In this document: positions 36,618 to 47,924 of the stretch, one piece after another
How positions within the stretch are numbered: position 1 is the stretch's first letter
Layout: each line of letters starts with the position of its first letter
Assembly (NCBI RefSeq): GCF_000764305.2
Contig: NW_025931313.1
Location: 62,001-126,000 of the forward strand
Source of the DNA: Hyalella azteca
Lineage: Eukaryota; Arthropoda; Malacostraca; Amphipoda; Hyalellidae
Length of the DNA: 64,000 nucleotides
Reading direction: 5' to 3'
Position numbers and translations under genes: made by a program
The notes under the pieces: generated by a model
Told to the model about the DNA's origin: nothing
The model's database searches: none
Seen by the model: only the letters and a program-made list of their open reading frames with translations

Positions 36618-36903
36618 CGATGGACAGACCGACGTGCAACACTGCATCTGGCGATGGACAGACCGACGTGCAACACTGCATCTGACGATGGACAGACCGA
36701 CGTGCAACACTGCATCTGACGATGGACAGACCGACGTGCAACACTGCACCTGACGATGGACAGACCGACGTGCAACACTGCATCTGGCGATGGACAGACC
36801 GACGTGCAACACTGCATCTGACGATGGACAGACCGACGTGCAACACTGCATCTGACGATGGACAGATCGACGTGCAACACTGCATCTGACGATGGACAGA
36901 CCA
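36618..36903. repeat. 34-bp tandem repeat
   Basis: About eight copies of a unit containing cgatggacagaccgacgtgc, starting at the gap edge. Confidence 0.94.
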
Positions 36904-36904
36904 T

Positions 36905-37080
36905 AATATTACAGCGAATAATGTTACAGCGCACAGTGACACAGCACAGTGTTACAGCGCACAGTGTTACAGCGCACAGTGTTACAGCGCACAGTGTTAC
37001 AGCGCACAATATTACAGCGCACAGTGTTACAGAGCACAGTGTTACAGAGCACAATATTACAGCGCACAGTGTTACAGTAC
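36905..37080. repeat. 17-bp tandem repeat
   Basis: About ten copies of acagcgcacagtgttac with variants. Confidence 0.93.
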
Positions 37081-37239
37081 GAGCAGCAGGCTCAATACAC
37101 TGAGCTCTCTGTGTTGTGAACGCTGCATTGATATTCTGGTTCGTGTTACGGATTCTTCTTGTAGTCATCTTACTCATGCTAACATGCATCATGTCATGCT
37201 GCGCATTAATCATGTTGTGTGTTAACATGCATCAGATCA

Positions 37240-37428
37240 TGTATAAGTACAATGCAGTATAATGGAGTACAATGATACAGTACAATGCTGGACTGGTGCA
37301 GTATAATGCAATACAATAATACACTACGATATAGTATAATGCTGAACTGGTACAGTATAATGCAGTACAATAATACACTACAAAGCAATACGAAGATACA
37401 GTACAATGCTGGCCTGGTACATTATATG
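37240..37428. repeat. Diverged tandem repeat (acagtacaatgctgg type)
   Basis: Alternating copies of atacagtacaatgctggact and gcagtataatgcaatacaat form a unit of roughly 65 bp. Confidence 0.8.
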
Positions 37429-37439
37429 GCACGAGTCCC

Positions 37440-37860
37440 GCAATAATCAAAAAAAAAAAAAAAAAACAAGAAAACAGACTAAAAACTAGGAACTGCTTGA
37501 CCTTTTAACCAGAAGCTCTGCGCACAAATACATAGTTTTTTTGCGCTATAGTATTCACGTATATACACGTAAAGCCATTACATACACATTAAACCTATTC
37601 TAAGCTGATCCAGACGAGTTTATTTAAAAGCCAGCATTGCAGAAGTGAACACTTGCAGGCTGCGCATTGACAATAAAGTTGCAGTGTCAGCCTTTTGATT
37701 CCGACGGTGAAGAGACAAGCTTTCCGTGCGGCCACAATACTGAAGAGCAGTCATAACAATGGGCTTATGGCGTGCAGTGCCAGACGTACAGACGCATATA
37801 TCCTGAATTGCAGTGAAGGAATTTTAGTTCTTTAAAAAAATGGTATGATCTTATGTGTGA
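37440..37860. other. PKC intron sequence, no feature seen
   Basis: A poly(A) run (37448-37466) begins this otherwise featureless stretch. Confidence 0.5.
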
Positions 37861-38066
37861 CTTCGATATAGATGAGTAGGCTTGAGGTGTAGAGGAGTAG
37901 ACTTGGGTATAGAAGTGTAGACTTGAGGTATAGAGGAGTAGACGTGGGTATAAAGGTGTAGGCTTGAGGTATAGAGGAGTAGACTTGGGTATAGAAGTGT
38001 AGACTTGAGGTATAGAGGAGTAGACGTGGGTATAGAGGTGTAGACTTGAGGTATAGAGGTGTAGAC
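37861..38066. repeat. 21-bp tandem repeat, left part of a split array
   Basis: About nine copies of ggtatagaggagtagacttg and variants. The same unit resumes at 39024. Between the two parts lie two adapters and an exact copy of 41801-42681. Confidence 0.92.
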
Positions 38067-38104
38067 CTGTCTCTTATACACATCTAGATGTGTATAAGAG
38101 ACAG
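38067..38104. other. Nextera mate-pair junction adapter (artefact)
   Basis: Seventh intact 38-bp junction palindrome; left border of a misplaced 881-bp fragment. Confidence 0.97.
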
Positions 38105-38985
38105 GATACGAACCCTTTGATGGGCCAAAATGGTCAGGATGACCCACTCAGGGGCAAAAATTGCAGTGGCATTTTGGCTTAGTTTCACTCATTTCTCTGA
38201 GTGTTGAGGAGAAACCGCGTTGCATTAATAATAATGGCTAAAATAATGACAATAATTCCATTTTCACATGAAAATAAAAAATTCCATTTTCAAATGAAAT
38301 TAGAATTCAAATAATTGAATTATTTGAAATGAATTCAAATAATTTCATTTTCAAACGACAATAATTTCATTTACATATGAAATTGAGGGAAACCCTTCTG
38401 AACGTATCAATGTTTGAGCGAACGCTCAATTTCCAATGGTCGCCATATCCGCAAGATAGAACAGCAACAACTCGCGCAAAATAGCGAATAACTTAAAAGC
38501 TTCAGGTTAAGAACTCATCTAAATGGTAACTGTGTTCCTATCAAGCCGCTCCTTGGCTGCCTTACCGTCCGACTTAAACACCCAGAAAAATGACGGGGGT
38601 TTTGTCGCTGGGGAATCCTTCGACGGTAATATCCATGGTTGATAATATCAATACTCGATTTTTTATAATTTTTGTGATACAACATCCATATTTCTCTATA
38701 TTTATAATATTTATACGTTTTTATAGTTCTTATTACTACTGAATATATCAGGCTTTCTCAGTTCGGAAAAAATAGACGCAATGCATAACGTAAAACGTTG
38801 GATATTCAAACCTAAGCTTTGCACGTCATTCATGGAGATGATCGTGTCTTTTATTATAAAAAATATTTCCGGCCATCGTGTTTTTTTCTACTGAAATTTA
38901 TACTTGTTCAATATTCATACTATTCCTACGAAGATATCGTGTAAGATAACCGTACAGAGACAGTCAGCACTCAGAGCAATGAGGG
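38105..38985 (+). other. Misassembled duplicate of 41801-42681
   Basis: These 881 bp read as identical to 41801-42681 and are bounded on both sides, to the base, by junction adapters. The simplest reading is a chimeric mate-pair fragment built into the tandem array, not a genomic duplication. Its ends are halves of two CACTCAG-type MITEs. Confidence 0.85.
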
Positions 38986-39023
38986 CTGTCTCTTATACAC
39001 ATCTAGATGTGTATAAGAGACAG
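38986..39023. other. Nextera mate-pair junction adapter (artefact)
   Basis: Eighth intact 38-bp junction palindrome; right border of the misplaced fragment. Confidence 0.97.
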
Positions 39024-39442
39024 GGTGTAGACTTGGGTATAGACGATGGAGTAGACTTGGGTATAGAGGAGTAGACTTGGGTATAGAGGAGTAGACTTGG
39101 GTATAGAGGAGTAGACTTGGGTATAGAGGAGTAGACTTGGGTATAGAGGAGTAGACGTGGGGTATAGATGAGCAGACTTGGTATAGAGTAGGCTTGAGGT
39201 ATAGAGGAGTAGACTTGAGGTATAGAAGAGTAGACTTGAGGTATAGAGGAGTAGACTTGAGGTATAGAGGAGTAGACTTGAGGTATAGAGGAGTAGACTG
39301 GGTATAGAGTAGTAGACTTGGGTATAGAGTAGACTGAGTAGTAGACTTGGGTATAGAGTAGACTCGGGTATAGAGTAGACTCGGGTATAGAGGAGTAGAC
39401 TTGGGTATAGAGGAGTAGACTTTATAGTATATAGTAGACTTG
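39024..39442. repeat. 21-bp tandem repeat, right part of the split array
   Basis: About 20 copies of the same ggtatagaggagtagacttg unit as at 37861, so both parts are probably one array. Confidence 0.93.
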
Positions 39443-39444
39443 GG

Positions 39445-39985
39445 TTAACGTTCAATCTTCACAGTTATAACCATGTGGATTATAACCCAACAGTTTCGGG
39501 GGATCACATTTGTTATCGGCAGCTCGCTGATAATTACCGAAGACATTATCGCGAGGGATTCCCACGGGTCGTCATGCCGCTGAAATGTTCACGTTCGTCC
39601 GCATTAGGAATAAGCACTTGCAATATTTAGTACCAAATGGAAAGGCAGGCAATCGAACATGAGTAAATGCTACATTGGCAGTATGGAAACTGGAACGGTC
39701 GCGAACAAAATGTTGCATTTTTATTAGCAATATGAATATAGCACAGAGAGATTAGATCATAAACATGTCATTGATACATGCGGGATAAGATTACGGTAGA
39801 AGTGACGACAGGTAAAGTTAGGTTAGCAGCAACCATGCAAGAACAAAAACAAAAGGCGTGCCAGTCACAGAGGCCAGGGCGATGGTATTGCAACACGATG
39901 ATGCATGAACAGTTTATTCCTATACGTACTTCTATATAATCTATCTGCTATAAATGAACGTGGATTTTGACGGTTCTCATAGGAT
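39445..39985. other. PKC intron 1, proximal part
   Basis: Sequence directly downstream (in gene direction) of PKC exon 1. No element or exon seen. Confidence 0.5.
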
Positions 39986-39991
39986 ACTCAC

Positions 39992-40191
39992 CAAATGAAG
40001 TCTTTGCAGTGGCTACAAAACGTCGGCTGCTTGAAGAATCTTGGAATAAAAGGGTGATCTTTTATCATGAACACATTTTTCTTTTTCAAAGCTCCTTTTC
40101 TGCCACGTTGACCACGACCAAAGGCCGTGTTCATGTCACTTCCAGAATCATCCTCTTCTTCATGGTTGTTTGGCTGTTGATCTCCTGTCAT
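39992..40191 (-). CDS. Conventional protein kinase C, first coding exon (pseudosubstrate and C1A start)
   Basis: The exon encodes 66 residues plus two bases. After an acidic N-terminus (EEEDDSGSD) comes [16 protein letters not shown], the autoinhibitory pseudosubstrate, where alanine replaces the phosphorylatable residue. Then comes C1[25 protein letters not shown], broken here for length as [14 protein letters not shown] and SHCKDFIW. The donor TG|gtgagtatc leaves two bases that the microexon at 11823 completes to tryptophan. In this family the segment holds the kinase inactive until diacylglycerol binds C1. I chose the ATG at 40189-40191, the first after a likely 5' UTR acceptor. The frame upstream is open to 40296, but that extension ([11 protein letters not shown]) does not resemble PKC. 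A conventional isoform is favoured over novel PKC by the pseudosubstrate followed at once by C1A. Confidence 0.94.
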
Positions 40192-40297
40192 CTTGAGTCG
40201 CACTAAACCTCGGAAGCAAACAAAATATTTCAACCACAGAACGTCGCACGTCCTACCCCTCCCACGACTAAGCCACCACTGACTGCCTCTACTCACT
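40192..40297 (-). promoter_or_regulatory. Possible PKC 5' UTR intron and leader
   Basis: On the minus strand a good donor (cga|gtgagtaga, exon end at 40297) is followed about 88 bp later by an acceptor (gcttccgag|gtttag, exon start at 40208), 17 bp before the ATG. Further upstream (40298-40370) the sequence turns relatively GC-rich, with tcagt resembling an arthropod initiator. Transcript ends are inferred. Confidence 0.4.
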
Positions 40298-40668
40298 CGG
40301 ACTCGACGATTCGTCTGCGGTCAGTGCCGCTCGTTCGCTCGCTGGGCGAACTTTACGGATGTGAACGATATTTTGTGACAGTCAATCCATTTTTTAAACT
40401 CATTCTCTTTATATATTCAACGCATGATCAAAATTGATTGGTTTTCAGGCTATAAATGTTAAATTTTAATTAATTCTGATATGATGCAAATTGGAATTAT
40501 TATTGCTATATTATTGAGGAATTATTCATTGCTATTGCCTATTGACCATCATTATTGAACTAACTTTTGCTCAAAAACCAAACCATTTACTCTCATTGCA
40601 TGCCAAAATTGCTATGAATATCGATCACATTTACATACAGGACCAGCAACATACATTTACATTTTGAC

Positions 40669-40803
40669 CTTGAAAGCCCGTTGGGCAGACGAAGAATATT
40701 GACATACACTTCGCTCAGTGGGAAATCGTCGTCTGCTGGCGTAAGGATGTTCGTCTTGAATGCAGGACTCTTGCTTCCTCTTCTGATCAAGATGCTTCTT
40801 TTA
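40669..40803 (-). CDS. Possible unassigned coding exon
   Basis: On the minus strand a strong acceptor (agcttatttcttacag) opens a frame without stops: RSILIRRGSKSPAF, then TNILTPADDDFPLSEVYVNI and RLPNGLSR. It ends at a weak donor (caag|gtcaaaa) at 40669; an alternative donor (gaagt|gtatgtc) lies inside. The composition looks like real protein, not a repeat, but I recognise no family. Its place 480 bp upstream of PKC exon 1 would fit an alternative 5' exon of PKC or a piece of another gene. As it stands it may also be chance. Confidence 0.3.
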
Positions 40804-40829
40804 CTGTAAGAAATAAGCTAGGTTTGTTT

Positions 40830-41730
40830 TACTATCATTCATAGCATCCTCCTAATAGTCAAATGAACAATGAGAAACCAACAACAAATTTGTTCGTCGC
40901 AGGATATGACATGAGTAAATGAAGCATGGAAAATACAAGTGTAGAGAAGATGAAACGCAGTACATGCGTAGGAGATTCTTTCTATTTTGTCATACGATGC
41001 TAAAAAACAGTTGAAATTCAAGAATATTGTTAAAGTAGCCGTTCCACTATGATTTTTTCGGCCTAATTCAGTTTGTCTATCGTAATTATCATTTGCGTAA
41101 TGAATACGGTAAACAATGTTGAAGTTTGTTTTGAAGCAGATATATCGCTAAACTGTTTTTAGATACTTGGGTGACATTATTTTGTATCAAAATAAATTTT
41201 TGTGAAGGGTGTAAATCATTATAAATAATTTTAACGATAGAAATACGTATTTCACTTAAAAAATTAACTGAACTGCGTTAATTTGATTATATACATGGAA
41301 CGAAAGTTTAGATTACTTACTATAATTTCCACACGATAGTCGACATGATACACATTTCCACCTCAGTCCGTTCTTGATAGCATTTATTGATTTATTGACA
41401 CAATTTCGTGTCTGTATTCCAAACGATCCGCCTTGCAGGTGTAGGTTTGGCCCCGTCTTTGTTTAACAAACTGTGAATAGAAACTAAAGCGTTCACTATT
41501 CAACCTACTAGTGCCTTTATTGCCTTTCACTTCAACCCCAACTACGCTATTTACTAACAATAATCTTAACCCATTTACAACTGGCGTGTTAGAGTTGAAA
41601 ACGTTAAACGAGGAACGTTAACTGACTAAATAAATAACTGTATAAATTACAAAGAAATTTAAATGATAACAAAGTCTCGTCATTATCCAGAATTGTCTAC
41701 CAAGACGAAATACAGGCGTGACTTTTTGGT
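40830..41730. other. Intergenic sequence, no feature seen
   Basis: AT-rich spacer upstream of the PKC gene. No coding region is supported. Confidence 0.5.
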
Positions 41731-41732
41731 TG

Positions 41733-41901
41733 TTCCACTTAAAAAAATTTGTTGGGTTATGTTGTCCAAATAATGACACTTTTTGCGCGTAGCTAGCACG
41801 GATACGAACCCTTTGATGGGCCAAAATGGTCAGGATGACCCACTCAGGGGCAAAAATTGCAGTGGCATTTTGGCTTAGTTTCACTCATTTCTCTGAGTGT
41901 T
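41733..41901. mobile_element. CACTCAG-type MITE
   Basis: Left end ccacttaaaaaaatttgttg with tgttgtccaaataatgacac, centre gtcaggatgaccca, right end ctcatttctctgagtgt. Part of it is copied at 38105. Confidence 0.7.
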
Positions 41902-42662
41902 GAGGAGAAACCGCGTTGCATTAATAATAATGGCTAAAATAATGACAATAATTCCATTTTCACATGAAAATAAAAAATTCCATTTTCAAATGAAATTAGA
42001 ATTCAAATAATTGAATTATTTGAAATGAATTCAAATAATTTCATTTTCAAACGACAATAATTTCATTTACATATGAAATTGAGGGAAACCCTTCTGAACG
42101 TATCAATGTTTGAGCGAACGCTCAATTTCCAATGGTCGCCATATCCGCAAGATAGAACAGCAACAACTCGCGCAAAATAGCGAATAACTTAAAAGCTTCA
42201 GGTTAAGAACTCATCTAAATGGTAACTGTGTTCCTATCAAGCCGCTCCTTGGCTGCCTTACCGTCCGACTTAAACACCCAGAAAAATGACGGGGGTTTTG
42301 TCGCTGGGGAATCCTTCGACGGTAATATCCATGGTTGATAATATCAATACTCGATTTTTTATAATTTTTGTGATACAACATCCATATTTCTCTATATTTA
42401 TAATATTTATACGTTTTTATAGTTCTTATTACTACTGAATATATCAGGCTTTCTCAGTTCGGAAAAAATAGACGCAATGCATAACGTAAAACGTTGGATA
42501 TTCAAACCTAAGCTTTGCACGTCATTCATGGAGATGATCGTGTCTTTTATTATAAAAAATATTTCCGGCCATCGTGTTTTTTTCTACTGAAATTTATACT
42601 TGTTCAATATTCATACTATTCCTACGAAGATATCGTGTAAGATAACCGTACAGAGACAGTCA

Positions 42663-42825
42663 GCACTCAGAGCAATGAGGGAGACTTTGTCTTAATAACG
42701 ATGCACCTTCAGCGCTTATGAAGGACATCCCAACTCAGTTTGACCGGCAAATGGCGTATCAGAGCTACATGCAGAAATTGTATCACTATTTGGACACTGT
42801 GACTCACCAATTTTTTTGAGTGTAT
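42663..42825. mobile_element. CACTCAG-type MITE
   Basis: The left end is gcactcagagcaatgaggga and the right end is actcaccaatttttttgagt. 163 bp. Confidence 0.75.
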
Positions 42826-42829
42826 TTCG

Positions 42830-44255
42830 CTCAGAGACGCGGTTGGTTGCGCGGCCTTCCCACGGCGGGCAAGATATAACATTTCAGCGTTTTTTTTCTT
42901 TTTCACTTTTTTCCAACAGATTTGCATTGTGTTACGTTGATGTATTAGCGTATCATAGGAGTTTTATCTCATGGTTAAGTGATATTTTAATAGGTTAGAT
43001 ATAATTTTACCAAATATTATACACAATTGTGTAAAATATTTCATTGAACGCGCAATACAGACGTTCCTGCTGACGTCATCAATAATAATTCGTAAGTCTG
43101 TCGCTGGTAATGGAAAAAAATGATTATAACGGCACTATAATGATGCTATTGCAGTTAAATTAGTTGTTATTAAAGTCTGTTACGTACAAATAGAATGTAC
43201 GTAAATAGAATGATAGAATGTAAGATTGATATGATAGATAGAATGTAAGATTTGAGTATTTACTTTTGCAGGAACTTTAAAAACTTCATCGATCACTTCT
43301 TGTTTATATCGTTCGCTTGGGCAAGGACACTCATGACAGTCTTGTTATGCTGAAGGAATTTCTTATTATAAAATAAATATATTCATCCGAAAAGCGACTA
43401 TATTCGAAATAGATTTCACGGGCAGTTTGAAATGCTTAGAAATTCTATTTGATATTTGGGGTTGAGTTTCTCCCAGCAATTAGTGATTTTTCAAGAATTT
43501 CAGCATCGATTTCTTACGTATTTTTCTTGCACATTTCTTACGCGGCATTCGAGATCAAACTTGCATCGGTAAAGCCGATGCAAGTCTACTGCTTTTCAGT
43601 AGATAATTTCTGCTGCAATTTAATGCGACGACAGAAAACAGGATAAGAAAACATTTAGTAAGAAACTCGTGTGTTCTCAGCACGGCTAAAGTAGAGAATT
43701 ATTTAAAGATAGTGAAGCATTTTCGTACAAGTCGCTAAACTTAATATAATTTACACTTCCAAATAATATCAAACAGGAAGACGCAAGATTCAACTTGAAA
43801 CTTATCATATTAATCAGTGTGTTTACAATTCCTAATTAATTTATTTACTATTACGATTCGCATTAACTCTTGTATTTATAATTATAACTCGCATCATTAT
43901 TAATCACGTACAGTAAACAACCTCAGTAAATCGGTGGTGTGGGGGCCAAAGCTCCTCCTGAAAATTGGTGAGTCTCGCAAAATGGGGAACAATTTTTACA
44001 ATTAGTCTTTAAAGTTATGAAATATTCGTTAAGAATTTCACTAGACTATCTAAAAAATGTGCAATTTATCGCAGGAATCTCTAGTAACCCCAATGCAAGT
44101 TTAACTCCAAGAAACAATCGAAATAAAAATTCAAAACATCATTAATAATTTTCACACAATTTAGTTCAAAATATAAAACAAATAGTAGTCAGATAAGACT
44201 AATCTTTGCGTACTATGAACAACTTGAATAATGCGAGGCTCGAGTGGACATTTTG
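42830..44255. other. Intergenic sequence with one small hairpin
   Basis: No genes seen. An 11-bp perfect inverted repeat with a 5-nt loop (acttgcatcgg / ccgatgcaagt) lies at 43559-43585. Confidence 0.55.
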
Positions 44256-44256
44256 C

Positions 44257-44412
44257 TACACTCAGAGAAATAAGAATTTGTCCAAATAACGACGCACTTT
44301 TTGCTCTTGTGTGGGTCATCCTGACCCAGTTTAGCCCGCATAAATGATGAAAGAGTGCTACGTGCAGGAAGTGTATCACTATTTGGACAATGTGACCCAT
44401 TTATTTTTCAGA
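44257..44412. mobile_element. CACTCAG-type MITE
   Basis: The left end is tacactcagagaaataag, the centre is gggtcatcctgaccc and the right end is gacccatttatttttcag. A well-kept copy. Confidence 0.8.
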
Positions 44413-44414
44413 TT

Positions 44415-45710
44415 ATTTTCTGTCTCGGGCAGATAGTAAGGCCGCAACGAAATCACCAGCATATATGATGCATTCTTTGCATAGTAAATTAGTTTGCATA
44501 TTCGAGTACCGCGACGCATAATTGAGCAGCAACTCCTTATTATAAATCTATATCTTCTGACATCATTCTTCAATATCATTCAAATGACAATTCATCGCAG
44601 AGTTAAACATCCGTCGTTAATAGTAAGGCATTTCACATCCCCCGTACAGGATGTTTAATTCTATATTATTAATATCTATATTTACATTAATACAGAACAC
44701 ATTCTATACATAAGTCCCCACTAATAACTCGAGACAAATGCAACGCTGTGAGAAGAGGGAGGCTTTCTCCTCTCTCAATATCTTACGTTATCAAACATTT
44801 CTTCGTCAAATTCCTTTCAGTGCCTAAAGTTTTCCATTCAGAGCATCACAACAACGGGACAAGGAAGATTTTTTGTTGAATTTATTATTTTTTTCACGGT
44901 ATTACTTTTTCATGGTATTTTTTTACAAGGTATTACTTTTTCACGGTATTGTACGTACAACCCTGGATTTATCGCTGAAAATTTGTGCGAGTGGACTGTT
45001 CAGCACCAAACATTTTACACAGCAATACACGTAAACCAAATATTGAGGGATTTTACTTCGTCCCACATTTCACATTTAATATAAGTATTTACCTAGAAAA
45101 AATAAATTTACATTCGCTTAGTGAAATTATACTGAATGAGCGGTGGCTTGATAGTGACGAAAACATCGTATAAATTTAGCGATAACATTGTAAACCGAAA
45201 TTAGATATAACATTCGTTACATACTCATTCAACATGACTCTTAGTCAAGCAAAAAACATTTAAACAGCCGCAACATATCTGCTACTATAACGTATTAGTA
45301 ACTACAACATTCGGTTTCCTATAACATTTGCTATAACATTTCTGTAAGTAAGGCAGCTTCTTTGCATATGTTCAACACTCGGGACGGTAGGCGGCCTCTT
45401 ACACTCAACATTACAAACAAATAATCAACGAACAATCAACAGATAATATCAATCAAAAGAGATTCAACAAATTTTTACACGATTCGATGCGCATGTTGCA
45501 TTCAAGTTCCAGTCTGCGTAGCATGATTTTAATAGGAGACATTAATTATTAATATTATTATTATTATAGTACGAACCGATTTACCAAATATGCATTAGTA
45601 CAAATCTGTACGTGACTGAAAAATAATAAAGTTCACGACCCAGAAACATTACAAAAATAACGCGTTCCACAATATCGAGTGATTGCGATTAGTTAACAAG
45701 GCGAAGAATT
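44415..45710. other. Intergenic sequence, no feature seen
   Basis: A short imperfect repeat (tattactttttcacggtatt) lies around 44890-44950. No coding region is supported. Confidence 0.5.
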
Positions 45711-45711
45711 G

Positions 45712-45862
45712 CTACATGTAAATATCTAGCATTTAATTATCAAATGCATGTAAATATCTAGCATTTAACTATCAAATGCCTGTAAATATCTAGCATTCAA
45801 TTATCAAATGCATGTAAATATCTAGCATTCAATTATCAAATGCATGTAAATATCTAGCACAG
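45712..45862. repeat. 32-bp tandem repeat
   Basis: Nearly five copies of a unit containing catgtaaatatctagcattt. Confidence 0.93.
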
Positions 45863-45983
45863 AAACATGATCGGTAGACTTGTTAACCATTTCATGCAAC
45901 GTATCTATGAAAATTGTAATTACCAGCCAATGTAAGCTTCAGTTGAGTAACAAAGACAACATATAACTTTCAGTTAATCCAAG

Positions 45984-46105
45984 TGTCTGCTACAATCCAA
46001 GTGTCTGCTACAATCCAAGTGTCTGCTACAATCCAAGTGTCTGCTACAATAGAAGTGTCTCCTACAATCCAAGTGTCTGCTACAATCCAAGTGTCTGCTA
46101 CAATG
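45984..46105. repeat. 18-bp tandem repeat
   Basis: About seven copies of tccaagtgtctgctacaa. Confidence 0.94.
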
Positions 46106-46109
46106 TTAA

Positions 46110-46710
46110 TATTTTAAGGGATGTTCATGCCGAAACTGAATTACGATAAATGTATCAAGTTCATAATTTTTTTCCTATATTCTTTGTTTATTGATCGATT
46201 AATTCTACGGTATTGATCTACTTATTATCTACTTATCCTACTTAGATATTGATCTACTTACTCTACGAAGATATTACGTGTTTTAGCCTCTGCAACACAA
46301 CACTTCTGAAGGCGTTTCGTCGAGTAGAAACTAAAGTCAATAGCACAAACTTGCAATATCAAAAGAGAGTACAATTAAACTACATCGAGACATAATAAAT
46401 AATCGTTCAGTAAACTAAGTCCTCCGTTAAAACCAATATATACAGAAAACATCATCTTGCTTCGGCAAGAAAGGCTGTGCACACAAAAAGGGATTAAGCG
46501 GAAGCGTTATAAAAATTTGCGTTCTGAAGAATATCAACGAACGCCCTAAGTATAGTAAACGAATGAAGAGAGAACAAATAAGAAATAATGAACAATAGAA
46601 TTAGAAAAAGATATTTCAAGTGCGCCAAATAAAAGTAGCATAAAATTATAGAGATTCACATACATTTGTTCGTCAATGGCGCTAGACACTAAAACTAAGT
46701 CAGGCGCGCT
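46110..46710. other. Intergenic sequence, no feature seen
   Basis: No supported gene, element or array. Confidence 0.5.
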
Positions 46711-46712
46711 GC

Positions 46713-46853
46713 CACGCTCACAAAAAAATGTCTGGTCATATTGTCCAAATAGTGACCCATATAATATAATAGTGAGTCAGAATGACCCACACCAAGCAAA
46801 AAATGCATCGCTTATTTGGACAATAACCCATTCATTTTCCTACGTGCACCGAA
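46713..46853. mobile_element. CACTCAG-type MITE, diverged
   Basis: The left end is cacgctcacaaaaaaatgtc, with tattgtccaaatagtgaccc; tcagaatgaccca lies at the centre and the right end is cccattcattttcctacgtg. Confidence 0.65.
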
Positions 46854-46984
46854 GACGCATCTCATCATAAGAAGCTTTTCAACTAACAAAACAACGTCAC
46901 ATTATAACGCTAGACCAGTCCAACGCTTATTAGTTAAACAACGATCAAATATATCAACACTTTCGTTTCGAAACATTAATCTCG

Positions 46985-47100
46985 TCATTAATCTCTTTAC
47001 TAAATCTTTCTTTAATCACCATTAATCTATCTTCAATCACCATTAATCCTTCCTTTAATCACCATTAATCCTTTATTTAATCCGTATTAATCCTATACTC
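46985..47100. repeat. 19-bp tandem repeat
   Basis: About five copies of ctttaatcaccattaatc with variants. Confidence 0.88.
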
Positions 47101-47179
47101 TCGTAAATCCTACTTTGTTCAGAGCGCATTGCAAGCTCTCGTCACATAAATACAATAACTTGCTTCAAATTCAGTCTTG

Positions 47180-47335
47180 TACACTCAGATAAATAAGTGG
47201 AAACTTTGTCCAAATAGCGCGGCACTGTTTCCATTACGTGGACATTGTTGACCCAGCAAAAGGCGTAATCGGTGGCACGTGCAGGAAGTGTGTCACTATT
47301 TGCACGACATTACCCACTTATGTTTCTGAGTGTAC
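47180..47335. mobile_element. CACTCAG-type MITE
   Basis: The left end is tacactcagataaataagtg and the right end is cccacttatgtttctgagtg. TA flanks the CACTCAG/CTGAGTG termini on both sides. Confidence 0.8.
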
Positions 47336-47339
47336 GAAC

Positions 47340-47765
47340 GTTTCACGGTTGCCACAATCTCTTATGAAGCATTTAAAGACGGTTTCAATTAAGATGATAT
47401 TCACCAGTAATTTAATTTAATTCGGTGATTATATTCAGCTGAACGAACTTTATTTAGCGTTAAGCAACTAACTAGTCAGATGAATTTAGAATTCAGGTAA
47501 GAATAGCATTACAATAAACATATTGACCATTTAGTACGGCGTACTAATATCACAATATTAGTGAACAACAAAATAAAGAATTTACATGCATGGCAGCAAG
47601 TCAAATTTTTATACAAATGGCCCGAGTCAGGAAGTTTTTTTACATAAGCAAGACCGTAAACTTTATTAACGATTTAATTGTTAAGAAAAATAGAGCTTCG
47701 CTGCCTGGTTTAAAAAGCATGCGAATTGTCGATAAAAAAATCATGAAGATTGCGTTTATAAGAGG
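47340..47765. other. Sequence downstream of the PTP gene, no feature seen
   Basis: An 80-codon plus-strand frame at 47590-47832 has no recognisable domain. Nothing else is supported. Confidence 0.5.
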
Positions 47766-47770
47766 ACGTG

Positions 47771-47924
47771 CCACTCAGAAAAATGAGGAAGATTGTCGAA
47801 TAGCGATACAATTTTTTTTACCTTCACTCTGACCCAGATTAAAGCCATAGAAGGAACTATCACTACGCGCACCATAAAGTATGTCGCTATTTGGATAATC
47901 TGAGCCACGTATTTGTCTGCGTGA
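47771..47924. mobile_element. CACTCAG-type MITE
   Basis: The left end is ccactcagaaaaatgaggaa and the right end is gccacgtatttgtctgcgtg. Its right end runs into the tandem repeat that follows. Confidence 0.7.

Noticed and set aside
38105..38985. Recent segmental duplication
   Set aside because: Both borders are sequencing adapters, so an assembly error explains it better.
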